DNA of 64,000 nucleotides from Orobanche coerulescens. Lineage: Eukaryota; Streptophyta; Magnoliopsida; Lamiales; Orobanchaceae. This document shows positions 44,031-55,068 of the stretch, in pieces. The DNA lies in NCBI GenBank assembly GCA_033398695.1, contig CM065804.1:35293501-35357500 (forward strand). Reading direction: 5' to 3'. The translations under genes were made by a program, and so were the position numbers. The notes under the pieces are model-generated. The model saw only the letters and a list, made by a program, of their open reading frames with translations, had not been told where the DNA came from and searched no databases. The number at the start of each line of letters is the position of its first letter. The stretch's first letter is position 1.

Positions 44031-45382
44031 ATCCACCAATTGTAGAAAATCTCCCGGATGAGCACCTCTACAAGCTGGGGTCACAACAAGCACCTTGGTA
44101 TGCTGATTTAGTAAATTATCTTGCAAGCAATGTGATTCCCTCTGAGTTTAGTCGCCAACAGAAAAAGAAGTTGATCTCTGATGCAAAATACTATTTATGG
44201 GACGAGCCATTTCTGTTCAAAAGGTGCTCTGATCAAATGATTCGTCGTTGTGTTCCAAATGAAGAAATATCTAGTGTTCTATATCATTGTCACTCTTCCC
44301 CATATGGCGGTCATTTTGGCGGGGTTCGGACTGCTTCTAAGGTTTTACAATCCTGTTTGTATTGGACAACTCTATTTAAGGATGCTCATGCCTTTGTGTC
44401 TGCTTGCGATCGGTGTCGGAGGACTGGGAACATTTCGAGACGGCATGAAATGCCATTGAACACTATTTTAGAGATGGAATTATTTGACGTGTGGGGGACC
44501 GTTTTTATGGTCCCATTTCCACCATCTCATAAGAATCTTTTTTATTTTGGTGGTGGTATATTACATATCGAAATGGGTGGAAGATATTGCGTCTCCGAAA
44601 GATGATTCAAGCGTCGTTGTAAAGTTTTTAAAGAAGTATATTTTTAATCGTTTTGGGACACCTCCAGCCATAATAAGCGATGGAGGAAAGCATTTTTGCA
44701 ACAAATTTCTTGATCCCGTCTTGGCCAAGTATGGAGTCACACATCGAGTGGGAACCGGTTATCACCCGCAGACGAGTGGGCAAGTGGAAATTTCTAACCA
44801 TAAACTCAAGTGAATTTTAGAAAAGACAGTGAACTCCTCTAGAAGAGACTGGTCACTCAAGCTCGATGATTCTTTGGGGGCATATCGTACCCCTTATAAA
44901 ACCCCTATAGGTATGTCACCTTATAGGTTGGTTTTCGGTAAGGCATGTTATTTGTCAGTTGAAATGGAGCATAGGGCATATTGGGCTATTAAGAAGCTTA
45001 ATTTTTATCTCAAGGCGGCTGGGAAAGAAGGTGTTTGCAATTGAGTGAATTGGAGGAATTACGGCATGATGCTTATGAAAACGCCAAGCTCTACAAAGAA
45101 CGCACTAAGCAATGGCATGATAAGCGGATCTTGCATAGAGAATTTGCTCTGGGACAACAAGTACTACTCTTTAATTCTCGTCTGAAGTTGCTTCCTGGAA
45201 AGCTGAAATCGAGGTGGTCGGGGCCTTTCACTGTGGTTCAAGTGTTTCCTCACGGTGCAGTGGAAGTAGAATGTGAAAATCGCAAATTTAAAGACAATGA
45301 CCAGCATTTGAAAATCTACAATGGTGATTCGATGGATGTGCAAAATGCACAATCGCCCTATCCGCCGCTAATTGGATTCTAG
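44031..45382 (+). pseudogene. int: Athila integrase (broken)
   Basis: Zinc module [20 protein letters not shown]...CDRCRRTGN lies in the frame ending 44605. The core begins [15 protein letters not shown], where the expected first catalytic Asp (GIDFMGPFP in the family) is replaced. The frame shifts at about 44520-44590; the core continues in 44484-44813 with [14 protein letters not shown] (second Asp) and [13 protein letters not shown] (Glu). After stops come [19 protein letters not shown] (44829-45044) and the C-terminal RWSGPFTVVQVFPHGAVEV (45035-45382). Dead integrase. Confidence 0.9.
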
Positions 45383-46478
45383 CAGGGTCTGGCTGAAGAC
45401 GATAAACTTAGCACTTCTCGGGAGGCAACCCGAGTAGTAGTAGTAGTAGTTTTTAGTTTTCTTTGTTTTTATATTTTTGTTCCATTGTAGGAGTCTAGTT
45501 TTCCGGTATTTTCGACATATTGTGATGTTCTCACTTGTTTTCTTTGGATACAGTTGAAAAATTTTCGCAGAAATCACTCCACGGCTATCTCCCAGTTAGG
45601 GCCACGGCACGTGAAGTAAGGACCGCGGCGCGCATAGACTCAAATTCAGTGCTTTAGTTACTGTACTACAGGCCGCGGCACACTTACGTTGAGCCGGGGT
45701 ACACTTACTCTGAGCCGCGGCACCCTTACTCGGAACCGCGACACGCACCTAGACTCTACCCATTTTTTCTGTACCGCGGGCCGCGGCACACTTACTACGT
45801 GCCGCGGCCCCTGCTGAAGGATTTTATACCGACACAACGTGAAGGATGTCATTTGGTCGAGACACAGGTATCACTTTCAAATCCCTTCTTCCGAGACGCA
45901 GGTTCCCCTTCAAATCGGTTCTTCTTCCTATCATTCATCTTTGATTCTCAACTATCCAAATCCAGGTCCATACTTTTTAAGTTATATTTTCTGAAGTTAT
46001 TTCAAGATTTGAGAATTGGGTAGGTCTTCTCCCTTTGTTAGATTAATTTGCATATATTATGATTTTTAGCGAAATTATGATCGAAATATATTACAAATAT
46101 CAGTTGAAGTGGATTATGGTGCGCATTTTGTCTTGAATTAGTGCGAGAAATTGTTGTTGGTAAATAAACTCACCAAGATTTGTGTTTCTATTGACTTGTG
46201 TTTATACCCGCCAAGTGTTTGGGGTAATGCCCAAGTGAAATTTGTGTGAACTAAACATCATCGATCTTGTGCTGCGAATACGATTAACTGAATAGTGTAT
46301 TCCCCCGCCCCTAATGCTTTTATTGAGATAATCTTCACATCATTTCTCTCGTATGAAATTGAGGAGTTTTAATGTTACATACGAGTACATGTTTTTCATA
46401 TTTTATAAGTTTGTGGTTAGTGTCATGTTATGCCACTTCTTCATCTGATATCATTATTTTACTTTATAGGAACTCGTG
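45383..46478 (+). other. Athila spacer between integrase and the 3' ORF
   Basis: Non-coding. It holds a (TAG)n run (45432-45450), then a GC-rich word cluster (45600-45815) with GGCCGCGGCACACTTAC and variants about every 20 bases, the same word as in the LTR U3. It ends in TTATTTTACTTTATAG (46469), a possible splice acceptor ten bases before the ORF ATG. Confidence 0.75.
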
Positions 46479-47788
46479 ATGGCTCGTAAGAGGAAGTTAA
46501 GTTCTACCCGTGCTGTGACTCGATCATCTCCTTCAAGAGGGCAACCCTCTCAAGCCCCCACCGAGAGGTAATTCCAACATCTCACTGACCTAGAGGTTCA
46601 CCGACTATTCACCGAAAGGATTCGCCCGAGAACTATCATTCCTGAGAGGGGATTCACTCCTGCCCCTCAAGATGGCGAGTTATTATCGATGATCACTGAG
46701 ATGGGGTGGACACAATTCGTCGGACATCCTGAACCAGCCGTTATATATATAGTGCACGAATTCTATACTCACGCTTTGCAACATCATGTGCGTGGAGGGC
46801 CAATGCTAGAGAGACCGGGCATTCGTAAAAAGAGGTCACTGTCCGTGGTCAGATGGTTGATTTTTCTACGTCTGTGATTCGACATTTCTACGAGTTAACT
46901 GAAGTCAATGAATCGGCTTATAAGATGACGATGGGTAGCCTCACGAGGGAGGTGTTATTAGAAGCACTGACTCAGCCAGATTCTGTTTGGGAGACACGTG
47001 TTCCGGGATCCGAAGCTTAATTCTTCAAAAGCTCACGCCTCAGTCGGCTAGGTCGAGCCTGGTTATACTTCATATGCTCGAGGGTAGACCCTACCTCGCA
47101 GAAATGATCAGTCCTACTACCTCGCACCCGACTACTTTATGCCATCACCTCCAATCTCAGATTTGATTTAGCCCCACGTCTCGCCCGGTTCATTCTACAG
47201 TGCATCAGGGGAGGCGCCAACATGAGACTGAAGCACCCCTCTTTGATCTGCACTTTATGCCGCCAGTCGGGTGTTGTCTGTTTGGATGATGAGCCTACCA
47301 TTGCTCCCCAAGGTCCGATAGATCATCGCATCATATCTCATTTCGACCAGTGAGGTGGCGCGCGAACACACCCGTGAGGACGAGGTTTTATTTTGGATCA
47401 GCCACTTGAGCACTCGCCTCCTATTCATAATATCTCGGAACCTCTTCTTATCACTGATGACCAGGCGACTGAGGCAGAGGATCAGACAGATTCCGTTACA
47501 CCCCCCGCAGCAGGAGATCACACCTTGCAGGCGATGTTTGACGGTCTGAGGTGGGAGATACGGGTAGAACGGGATAGTATAATCGCAACTGTGCGTCGTG
47601 AGATGCACCAACAGATCCACCGGGCAAATCGCCGTACTGATAGGTATTTAGATGCTAGAGACGTCTACCATCAAGAGTATTTGGAAGTGTGGACTGACCA
47701 TATCCTCCACCCGGACAGACCCTTCATACCTCCGACCATGCCACCTACACCACCTACTTCACCCGACGAGGCTGACGCTAGCACCTGA
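46479..47788 (+). pseudogene. Athila 3' ORF (env-position, putative plant transposon protein type), broken
   Basis: ATG at 46479 opens MARKRKLSSTRAVTRSSPSR and stops after 30 codons. In a later frame, ITEMGWTQFVGHPEPAVIYI and VHEFYTHALQHHVRGG (46689-46877) match the N-terminal motif of the protein commonly annotated in Athila-derived loci as putative plant transposon protein. The C-terminal part is open at 47393-47788 (AMFDGLRWEIRVERDSIIAT, a coiled-coil-like stretch, then a Pro/Thr-rich tail). The function of this extra Athila ORF is not established; it occupies the env position but I see no clear signal peptide or membrane segment in what remains. Multiple stops and frameshifts. Confidence 0.75.
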
Positions 47789-49101
47789 GTTTCCTCTTAT
47801 TGAAGGGAGTACTTTACCTGCTTGTTTACTACTAATTTTTATTTTTATTTGTCGTCCATTGAGGTCAATGTACATCTTAAGTTTGGGGGGGAGGGGGTTG
47901 GCTTGTTTCGATATCTTTGTCACTTGCTTGTCTTCTTTGGTATTTGGGATATTATTAATATTTCGTGAGTATGTCGTGCAACCATGCGTAAGACTGAATA
48001 TATAATTCTGAACTCTATTTTAAGAACCGGATAAGTCTAGTCGAGTTCACCTTATGCTATTTTATACTCGAGTACTCATTTCAGTCTGGTTTTTATGTCA
48101 TTATGGAAGCCTTGGCATTCAAGAAATGAGACAGACGTATTTGTAGTGTTTGTGTTACACGAGCCACCGTATATATTTATTTGGTTGCACTGTTCACCTA
48201 GCTAGTCGTCTAGTGACATTAATTGTAAGCATTAAACTAAGTACCTACGATTATGCATTGGTTCGGAGAGTTTTAATTCCCATAAAAATGAACAACCTTG
48301 CATGTTCTAGGATGGGAAGTCAAGTGACCGCATGTATTCACGTAACCTGTAGTTTACATTCGCATCAAACGACAACCGTGAATAGACATGTGTAAGAGGT
48401 TGAATAATTATTCAGAAAAATCACATCTCCTATGATAGGAAGCCAAGTAACTTGATGTATTCACGTAACTCGTAGTTTACATTCGCGTAAAATAGCATCC
48501 TTGAATTGGATGTGCCAAAAAAAGAAAAACTCGAGTTTTTTCTCCGTTGTGGAGGGAGACTTAGTAACTAGGAGAATTCATGAGCCCCATGAGTGTCTTT
48601 TACGTCAAATGTTTCCCCAATATATGAGTATGGAAATCCACCCTAGGACTCTTCCGATGAAACATTCCGGGAGTCGAAACCTAGTGGTTAACTCATTGTT
48701 CCTAAAATCATAATAATAGTTATTAAATAAAGAGGGATTGCTGTCAGGGGAATGTCATTATGGAAATCATATTAGTTGTGATGTATTTCGTATGTTTATG
48801 TCACAATGTTGTGGGACTAGGCGAGTTATCTTATTATAACCTCACCATTCATTTTGTCGGTCGGTCCATTTCACGTTTGTTGATCTTCGAGCCTTGACTA
48901 CTTTCATGGGCTGAGATTAGCACGAAAAAGGTAACTTTGAGAAATCATTGTCTGTAATGTGACTCACTAGTACGATATTCATATTATTCTTTGAGATTTT
49001 CATATTAGCATTAATAAGTTGAGCGCTATGGATTTGCACGATTGTCCACGATACTTGTAGTTTGTTTGGAGTTGATTTTTTGCTTGAGGACAAGCAAAGG
49101 T
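47789..49101 (+). other. Athila 3' non-coding region
   Basis: Contains a PPT-like TTAAGTTTGGGGGGGAGG at about 47877-47897, well upstream of the true PPT. It also has a two-copy direct repeat, period about 123 bp (48299 and 48422, sharing GTATTCACGTAAC and GTAGTTTACATTCGC). No gene seen. Confidence 0.65.
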
Positions 49102-49118
49102 TTAAGTTTGGGGTTATT
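49102..49118 (+). other. Polypurine tract of Athila
   Basis: TTAAGTTTGGGGTTATT directly before the 3' LTR start TGTTACG, preceded by GAGGACAAGCAAAGG as in other Athila elements. Confidence 0.85.
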
Positions 49119-50458
49119 TGTTACGTGCTATTTTGTACGCTTTATTGTCATCATTTTATCTCTATTGTGATCTAATTCTATGTAAATGAACTCCTAATGC
49201 ATTATGATTACATGTTTTGTAGGAAATTAGAGTCCTAGAGCTTGAACGAAGCAAAACGGACCAAAAACGGCATTTTTATGTAGAGGGACGTGTCACACGA
49301 AGCTGGGCCGCATCGCAGACTCAACACGCAGCAAGCTGGAATAAGCTGTACCGAGGGCCGCGGCACACTTACACCGGGACGCTGCCAGTACTAAATTGAT
49401 GCCCAGACTAGGTAGCTGTGTGATTAGGGCCGCGGCACACTTACTCCAGGCTGCGGCCCACAACGGAGAAAAATCTAATACGATTCTGTGACTTTGGCCG
49501 TTTTGGAGTCAGACAAAACCTAATTTTCTGGACGCGATTTGGAGAGATGAGAGGGTTATAAAAGCTGAGATAAGGACAAAAACAAGGATCATCAGAGGGG
49601 AGTGGGATACCTAGCGGCGGAGAACAGAGCAGAGGAAGAGAACAAAGGCAAGAGCACAGAAGGGGGCGATTTCTTCAATTGTGTTTGACGTTCTTGAACC
49701 TTATGTTTAATTCGCGTATTTTTGTGTTTCTTTCTAGCATGTCTAGCTAGATTCCCTCATTCTAGGATTAAGATGAAACCGAGTTTATGATGAATTAACT
49801 CTTGATTTTACATTATTGATATTTTCTCATTTTCATTGAGTTTTTTCCGGTTGTTCTTAATGCTTTCAATTGTGTGGCCGATGATTGAATTATTCTAGCT
49901 ACTTAATTTGAATCAGAAGAAGAAAGTGAGTAGTGATAATTGAGAGAAAACCATTTTATCTTATGAGATAGGAATATACTCATAAGAATTATGAAGCTTG
50001 ATATTTTTGAAGGTTATATAAATCTTTTTGGCTAATGACGAAATAACTCACCTAGGAATAGAGTGAATTGTTCGTGTTGGAAAATTCTACTGACCTCTTA
50101 AGGGGTAATAGATTAAATCAGACAATCTTCGCTTTCAATTAATTGGGAAATTACCTAACTTATATAAGTCAAGATTAATTTGGACTAATCAAGGTGAATT
50201 CTTGATCCTAGATACTTCTTTTATTTGAAACTCCTTTTATTGGATAGTTGATTTCTTGTTTATTTTAGTTTATCGCTCTTTCTAAATTATTTAATCATTT
50301 TTAAAACACAAATATCTCATTCATTCAAATAAAACTAGGAATAACCAATAAATTGGTAATTAGCAAACACATTAGTCCTCGAGGGAGCGATACTCTACTC
50401 TCTACTTTATTACTTGTATATGACAACGTGCACTTGCGTTCACGAAAAATACGTATCA
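49119..50458 (+). repeat. 3' LTR of Athila
   Basis: 1340 bp, collinear with 38387-39720. GCCGCGGCACACTTAC words at about 49357 and 49430, TATA at 49557. Confidence 0.93.
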
Positions 50459-50463
50459 ATTGA

Positions 50464-52298
50464 GAATCAAAGAATTCATACCCTCGTAGTCCTTTGATAA
50501 TATCTTCTTAAAGAAAAAATCCCATCCAAGCTTTTTCCGATCACCAACACATACACGAATCCAATTCGTTCAAACTTGATGAATGATCAAACATCGAATA
50601 TGCCGAGTGTCTCTACATTATCACGCGTCGTATATTGATTGGGTAAATTATATATCTATTCGTTCTCAAAGAACACGGCTAGGAATTGATATAGTATTCT
50701 ATTATCTTCTCTTCTTCCTTTTCTTTCTCTCCAAGATGAACAAGAAAATAAAAGAAAAAAATTTCTCCCTCTCTCAAAATAGCTCACGACCAGCAGTAAG
50801 TGTGTGTGTGTGTGTGTGTGTGCGTGTGTGTGTGTGTGTGTTTCAACTTAAGGAGGTGTGTAAAACTTGCTCATTTATAATACAAAGTGGGATCAAATGA
50901 TGAGATTCCAAATCTCATCTATTTATCCTCAACCTTATATTATAAGTCTAACACACCCTACACACCACATGACACCTTTCAAGCAAGAGAGTGGGCGGCC
51001 TACTTGAGGTTGGTGAGAAAATAAGTCGAGCCACTCGATTCGTGTATCAGACGTTCGCGTGTCTAGTCCATTAAGTACACTTTGTTTTATCTCATATGTA
51101 TTTATACTTAATTAATTAATCTAATTAATTAATTTTATCAAATATAAAATTATAATAATATATTTCCAAGAAATAGTTATTTATGAATTAAATTAATCAC
51201 CCTGTAATTAATTTCAATTCAAGACCGCTATGAGTTATCAAATAAATAAAATTAGATATCCAAAATATCCAATATTAATGAAGAAATAATAAATACATAT
51301 TTTATCCATCATATATCCTTGTGCACGAATCCATAGGCCCGTCTTAATCGGAAATGGGAGAAACCAAGGAGTACAGGTAACACTTAGCCAGTCTATTGCT
51401 CCATGCCGTAATCCAACTAAGAACGAATGATCAGGTATTCCAAAACCATTATGTCGTGAATACTATATACGTTTAAACCCTTCAATCATATGTCTCTGTC
51501 AAGTATTAGGGTCACGATAATGCAAACCCTATTGTAATTTGACTCTATGCATTTGTTACGGCAAACCGAGATCATCGAGCTCTCGTGTATCAAACACAAC
51601 TAGCTCTAATTTCTTTGTCAAAGACTTATGGTCTCCTTTGCCATTAACCGCATAGGACATTTACCTGCTCACTAATAGGAGAAAGAATCCTATCTTGGTA
51701 TTCAGCAGAGACTACTACTTGTCCACTAAGTTGCATTTAGAGGTTGACCCCACCAACTGGTTATTGGATCGAACTACTCTAATGACTAACTTAATGTCAC
51801 AAGCATATATCTTCTACTGAAACCTCAAGTCAAAGGTCCACGTATACCTATCATAACCTTTAGATTTAGTCATTGACAATCCATGAGCGATATTTATGTG
51901 AACGAATCAAGGTGAGTCGTGTTCGAGTATACTAATTCCATTAGCATACCTATAAAATTTGCTCCCACTAATCCTTAGTGAAGAAAGACACTCAACATGT
52001 CAAAGTATATGTTATACAAGTCTTGTCTAAACTTACTGCTCAGTTAAGTTTTATCGACTTGCGAACCAACTAAGCATTCGAGCCTAAACACTTCCAGTGC
52101 CTATCTCCTTATCTCCATAAGATATGAAATGTTTGCTCTTGAATACAAGGACTATTATTCTATATACCAAATCACGATGCCAGTGACATACAATGATATA
52201 GTAATAATAAATGCCTCATGAAATAAATGTTCATAATTACAATACAATGCTCTCACTCTCTCATCCTCTGAGTAGCACTCGAGGGCATAGTCCTAAAA
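50464..52298 (-). repeat. Copia-1 5' LTR, main piece
   Basis: Collinear with 23395-25196. It contains the (GT)n tract at 50800-50841 and ends TAGTCCTAAAA (terminal TAACA decayed), then ATTAT. Confidence 0.92.
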
Positions 52299-52303
52299 AT
52301 TAT

Positions 52304-53080
52304 AACCAGCGATCAATTATCACAACCTATTGCAATAATCGATTAACAACAAGTTCGATAACAATCAACAATAGATATAACCAATCCACAAATGCAACGA
52401 TTCAACAATACCTCGATCATGTACAAACAAACAACTCAATCAATCAATCACGAATCCATAACCACAATATGATTTCGCAATCCGACAATCATATCAACAA
52501 TCAATTCAATCTAATAACAAGGACTATAACATGCTCAAATTCGCATTCAAACTTGAATACGAATTAACAGATTCCTCCTCTTTCATAATTGTAAAAGTAA
52601 AACAATACCAAGATTATCAACACTTACAACATTCAACCTCATATACAAATTATTGTGTTCATCCCTTGTTCATATCCATAAAATTCATAACAATCACAAT
52701 TCCAAGGCCACTAAATAATCCTATCATCCGAATTGAACACCTGTTCAATACGTAATATACGCAAGGATGAACAATGATCTCATTAAACTCATAATCATGT
52801 TTCATATTCCGGTACGAAAATTACATCATAAATCAAGATAATTTGATTCTAGATAAGAACATTCCAAGTTCATATCCAAAAATATCAACACCTTACACCG
52901 ATTCATCATATCATGACATATATATACTTCAAGAGTTACTCAAGAACATGAATTAATCCATAACCATGCCCAATTAACATCACTTTGTTCATAATCATCA
53001 AGACAACATAATCCAATATGTTATCTAACATCTAAACCATCATCTTAAGTCATAATCCAATATATATATATATATATATA
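52304..53080 (-). mobile_element. Third piece of the 963 LTR
   Basis: AT-rich, non-coding; it resumes after the copia-1 duplication. It ends in an (AT)n run (53061-53080) immediately before copia-2. Confidence 0.45.
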
Positions 53081-55055
53081 TATTAGGAGTATGCCCTCGA
53101 ATGCCACTCAGAGGTTGTTGAGTGAGGGCATTGTACTTGTAATTATGTAAATCATTAATATAAGGCAATGGATGTTTCTTTATTTGCTGGCAGTTACTGG
53201 CATTCCTAACTCGTAAATATACATATAGAAACTAGTACGTGTATTTGAGAGCAAAATGTTCCACTCGTTATTGGATAAGGGGGTCGGCACTGGAAAGGTT
53301 TATAGCTCAAATACTTAATCGTTCGCAAGTCGATGAAACTTGAGTGGGCGTTAAGTTTATGTGAAGACTTGTATGGCGTGTTCTTTGACATGGAGAGTGC
53401 CTGTCGAACACTAATGGTTAGTCGGAGGACACGTTATAGGTATGTTAATTGGATTAGTATACTCGAACTGACTCACCCTCAATTCGTCACACTGATTTCA
53501 CTCCGGGACAATCAATGACGGAATCGAAAGGTTGTGATAGGTATTCGTGAACCTTCGACTTGAGGATTTAGTAGGGATGTGCTTGTGATGTTAAGATTTT
53601 CATTAGAGTAGTTCGACTCTATAAATCGGTAGGTGGGGGTCAACCTCGACGTGCATCTTAACGGGCAAGTAGCAGGTCTTACTGAATACCAAGATAGAAT
53701 TCTTTCTCCCGTTAGTGAGCGGGTTATTTGTCCTATGCGGTTATTGGCAGATGAGATCATAAGTCTTTGGCAAAAGCATTGGAACTAGTTGTATTGGATA
53801 CACGAGAGCTCAGTGATCTCGATTTGCATTAACGCATGCATAGCGTCAAGTACAAATGGGTTTTGACTGACCGTGACCCTATAACTTGATCGGGACATTT
53901 GAAAGAAGGGTTTATACGTTTACTGGTATTCACGACAGAATGGTTCTTGAATGATCCCTATCATTCGTTCTCAGTTGGGGTACAGTGTAGGCCACCAGGC
54001 TGGCTAGGTGGTGCTACTACTCTTTGGTTCCTCCCATTGCTGACTGAGACGAACCTACCGAGTCGCGCAATAGGATTGACGACGGAATGAATCGAGCTTA
54101 ATCTCTCATTATAAATATTAGATATTGGATATCTAATTTGGGATATTGGATGTCTAAATTGATTTATTGTATAAATTAATTTACGGCCTAATTAATTAAA
54201 TAAATTACCAGGTGATTAATTTAATTCATGAATATAATTATTTCTTGGAGAAATTAATTATGTTATTATGTATTTAATATAATTAATTAATTAGATTAAT
54301 TAATCGATATAAATACATCGGAACGGAATCAGAGTTTATCTGTTTGGACTCTCGGGAGTCCGAAACGAACCGAACTCGTCAGATTCCTTCTAAAGGCCAG
54401 CCCCACTTTTGATCTCTTACCTTTAGTCTTTGTCATGCTTTGGTGGGTGAAGACTAATCACCTAAGAGATATCATATCTCTTATTATAAGGTGTGGTTGA
54501 TTTTGTGGGATTTGGAACAAGAATATAATGAAGACTATTCCTCACTTCTCCTACTACAACATCCAGTCGTGAGTTACCTTTGAGAGAGAGAAAATAGTTT
54601 TCTCAATTGTCTTCATCTTGTTCTTCATCTTGTTCTTGAGTTTTCTTGGAGAAAATTTAAGATACATTGAGAGATATATATTATACACTTAGAGTGCAAT
54701 AATAAAAAGGCTTCATCACTTGATTCTAGCCGTAAACTTAGAGGTTAATCGAGTGTTGTCATTCCGGTCGTTTTTCCGGTGCGTGGCAAGTAGAGATGCG
54801 GTGCTTTCGGCGTCGGATCGTTCAAGAGCTTGGAGCGGATTGGATTCGTAGAGATCAATCAAAGCTTGGGGAATAGCTCAAGAGAAGGTTACCATTTAAT
54901 CAACGGACTTCAAGGGTGAGTTTCTTATAACTCTTGTTTTTCGTTTATATATTCGTATATACGTAGCTCGATCGACCCTCGTAGGGATTCGGATTGAATT
55001 AATTTTCGTTTTACCGCTTCCGCTGGGCCTTCGTTTTAGGCATCGAATCCCAATA
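53081..55055 (+). repeat. 5' LTR of copia-2
   Basis: 1975 bp, TATTAGGAGTATGCC to GAATCCCAATA. TTATTATAAGG near 54480 is the best TATA candidate. CAAGG|GTGAGTTTC at about 54910-54922 is a strong donor-like site at the position of GTATGA in copia-1. Confidence 0.85.
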
Positions 55056-55056
55056 G

Positions 55057-55068
55057 TGCTATCGGAGT
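55057..55068 (+). other. Primer-binding site of copia-2
   Basis: TGCTATCGGAGT, related to the Met-tRNA site TGGTATCAGAGC with three differences, one base after the LTR. Confidence 0.65.

Larger units (their letters stand above)
38387..50458 (+). mobile_element. Athila-type Ty3/gypsy element (plus strand)
   Basis: A 12-kb element with LTRs 38387-39720 and 49119-50458 (TGTTACGTGC to ACGTATCA) and perfect duplications ATTGA (38382-38386 and 50459-50463). Order: 5' LTR, aspartate-tRNA primer site, gag, protease, RT, RNase H, integrase, long spacer, extra ORF, PPT, 3' LTR. The DLGASINLM protease, the primer site and the extra 3' ORF identify Athila. All coding parts are broken, and two catalytic residues are replaced. 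Confidence 0.95.
23263..52298 (-). mobile_element. Copia-1: Ty1/copia element (minus strand), split by two insertions
   Basis: Terminal LTRs are flanked by perfect duplications ATTAT (23258-23262 and 52299-52303). On the minus strand the order is 5' LTR (52298 down to 38259, with Athila inside it), leader, gag (36695), protease, integrase, reverse transcriptase, RNase H, PPT, 3' LTR. PR-INT-RT-RH order and motifs are Ty1/copia. The integrase/RT sequence style resembles Tnt1/Tork elements (tentative). Tekay-2 interrupts it between the protease active site and the rest of pol. Many stops and frameshifts; dead. Confidence 0.93.

Noticed and set aside
52211..52567. 118-codon Asn/Thr/Ser-rich ORF
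   Set aside because: Low-complexity AT-rich LTR sequence spanning the copia-1 right boundary, so it cannot be a single ancestral gene.
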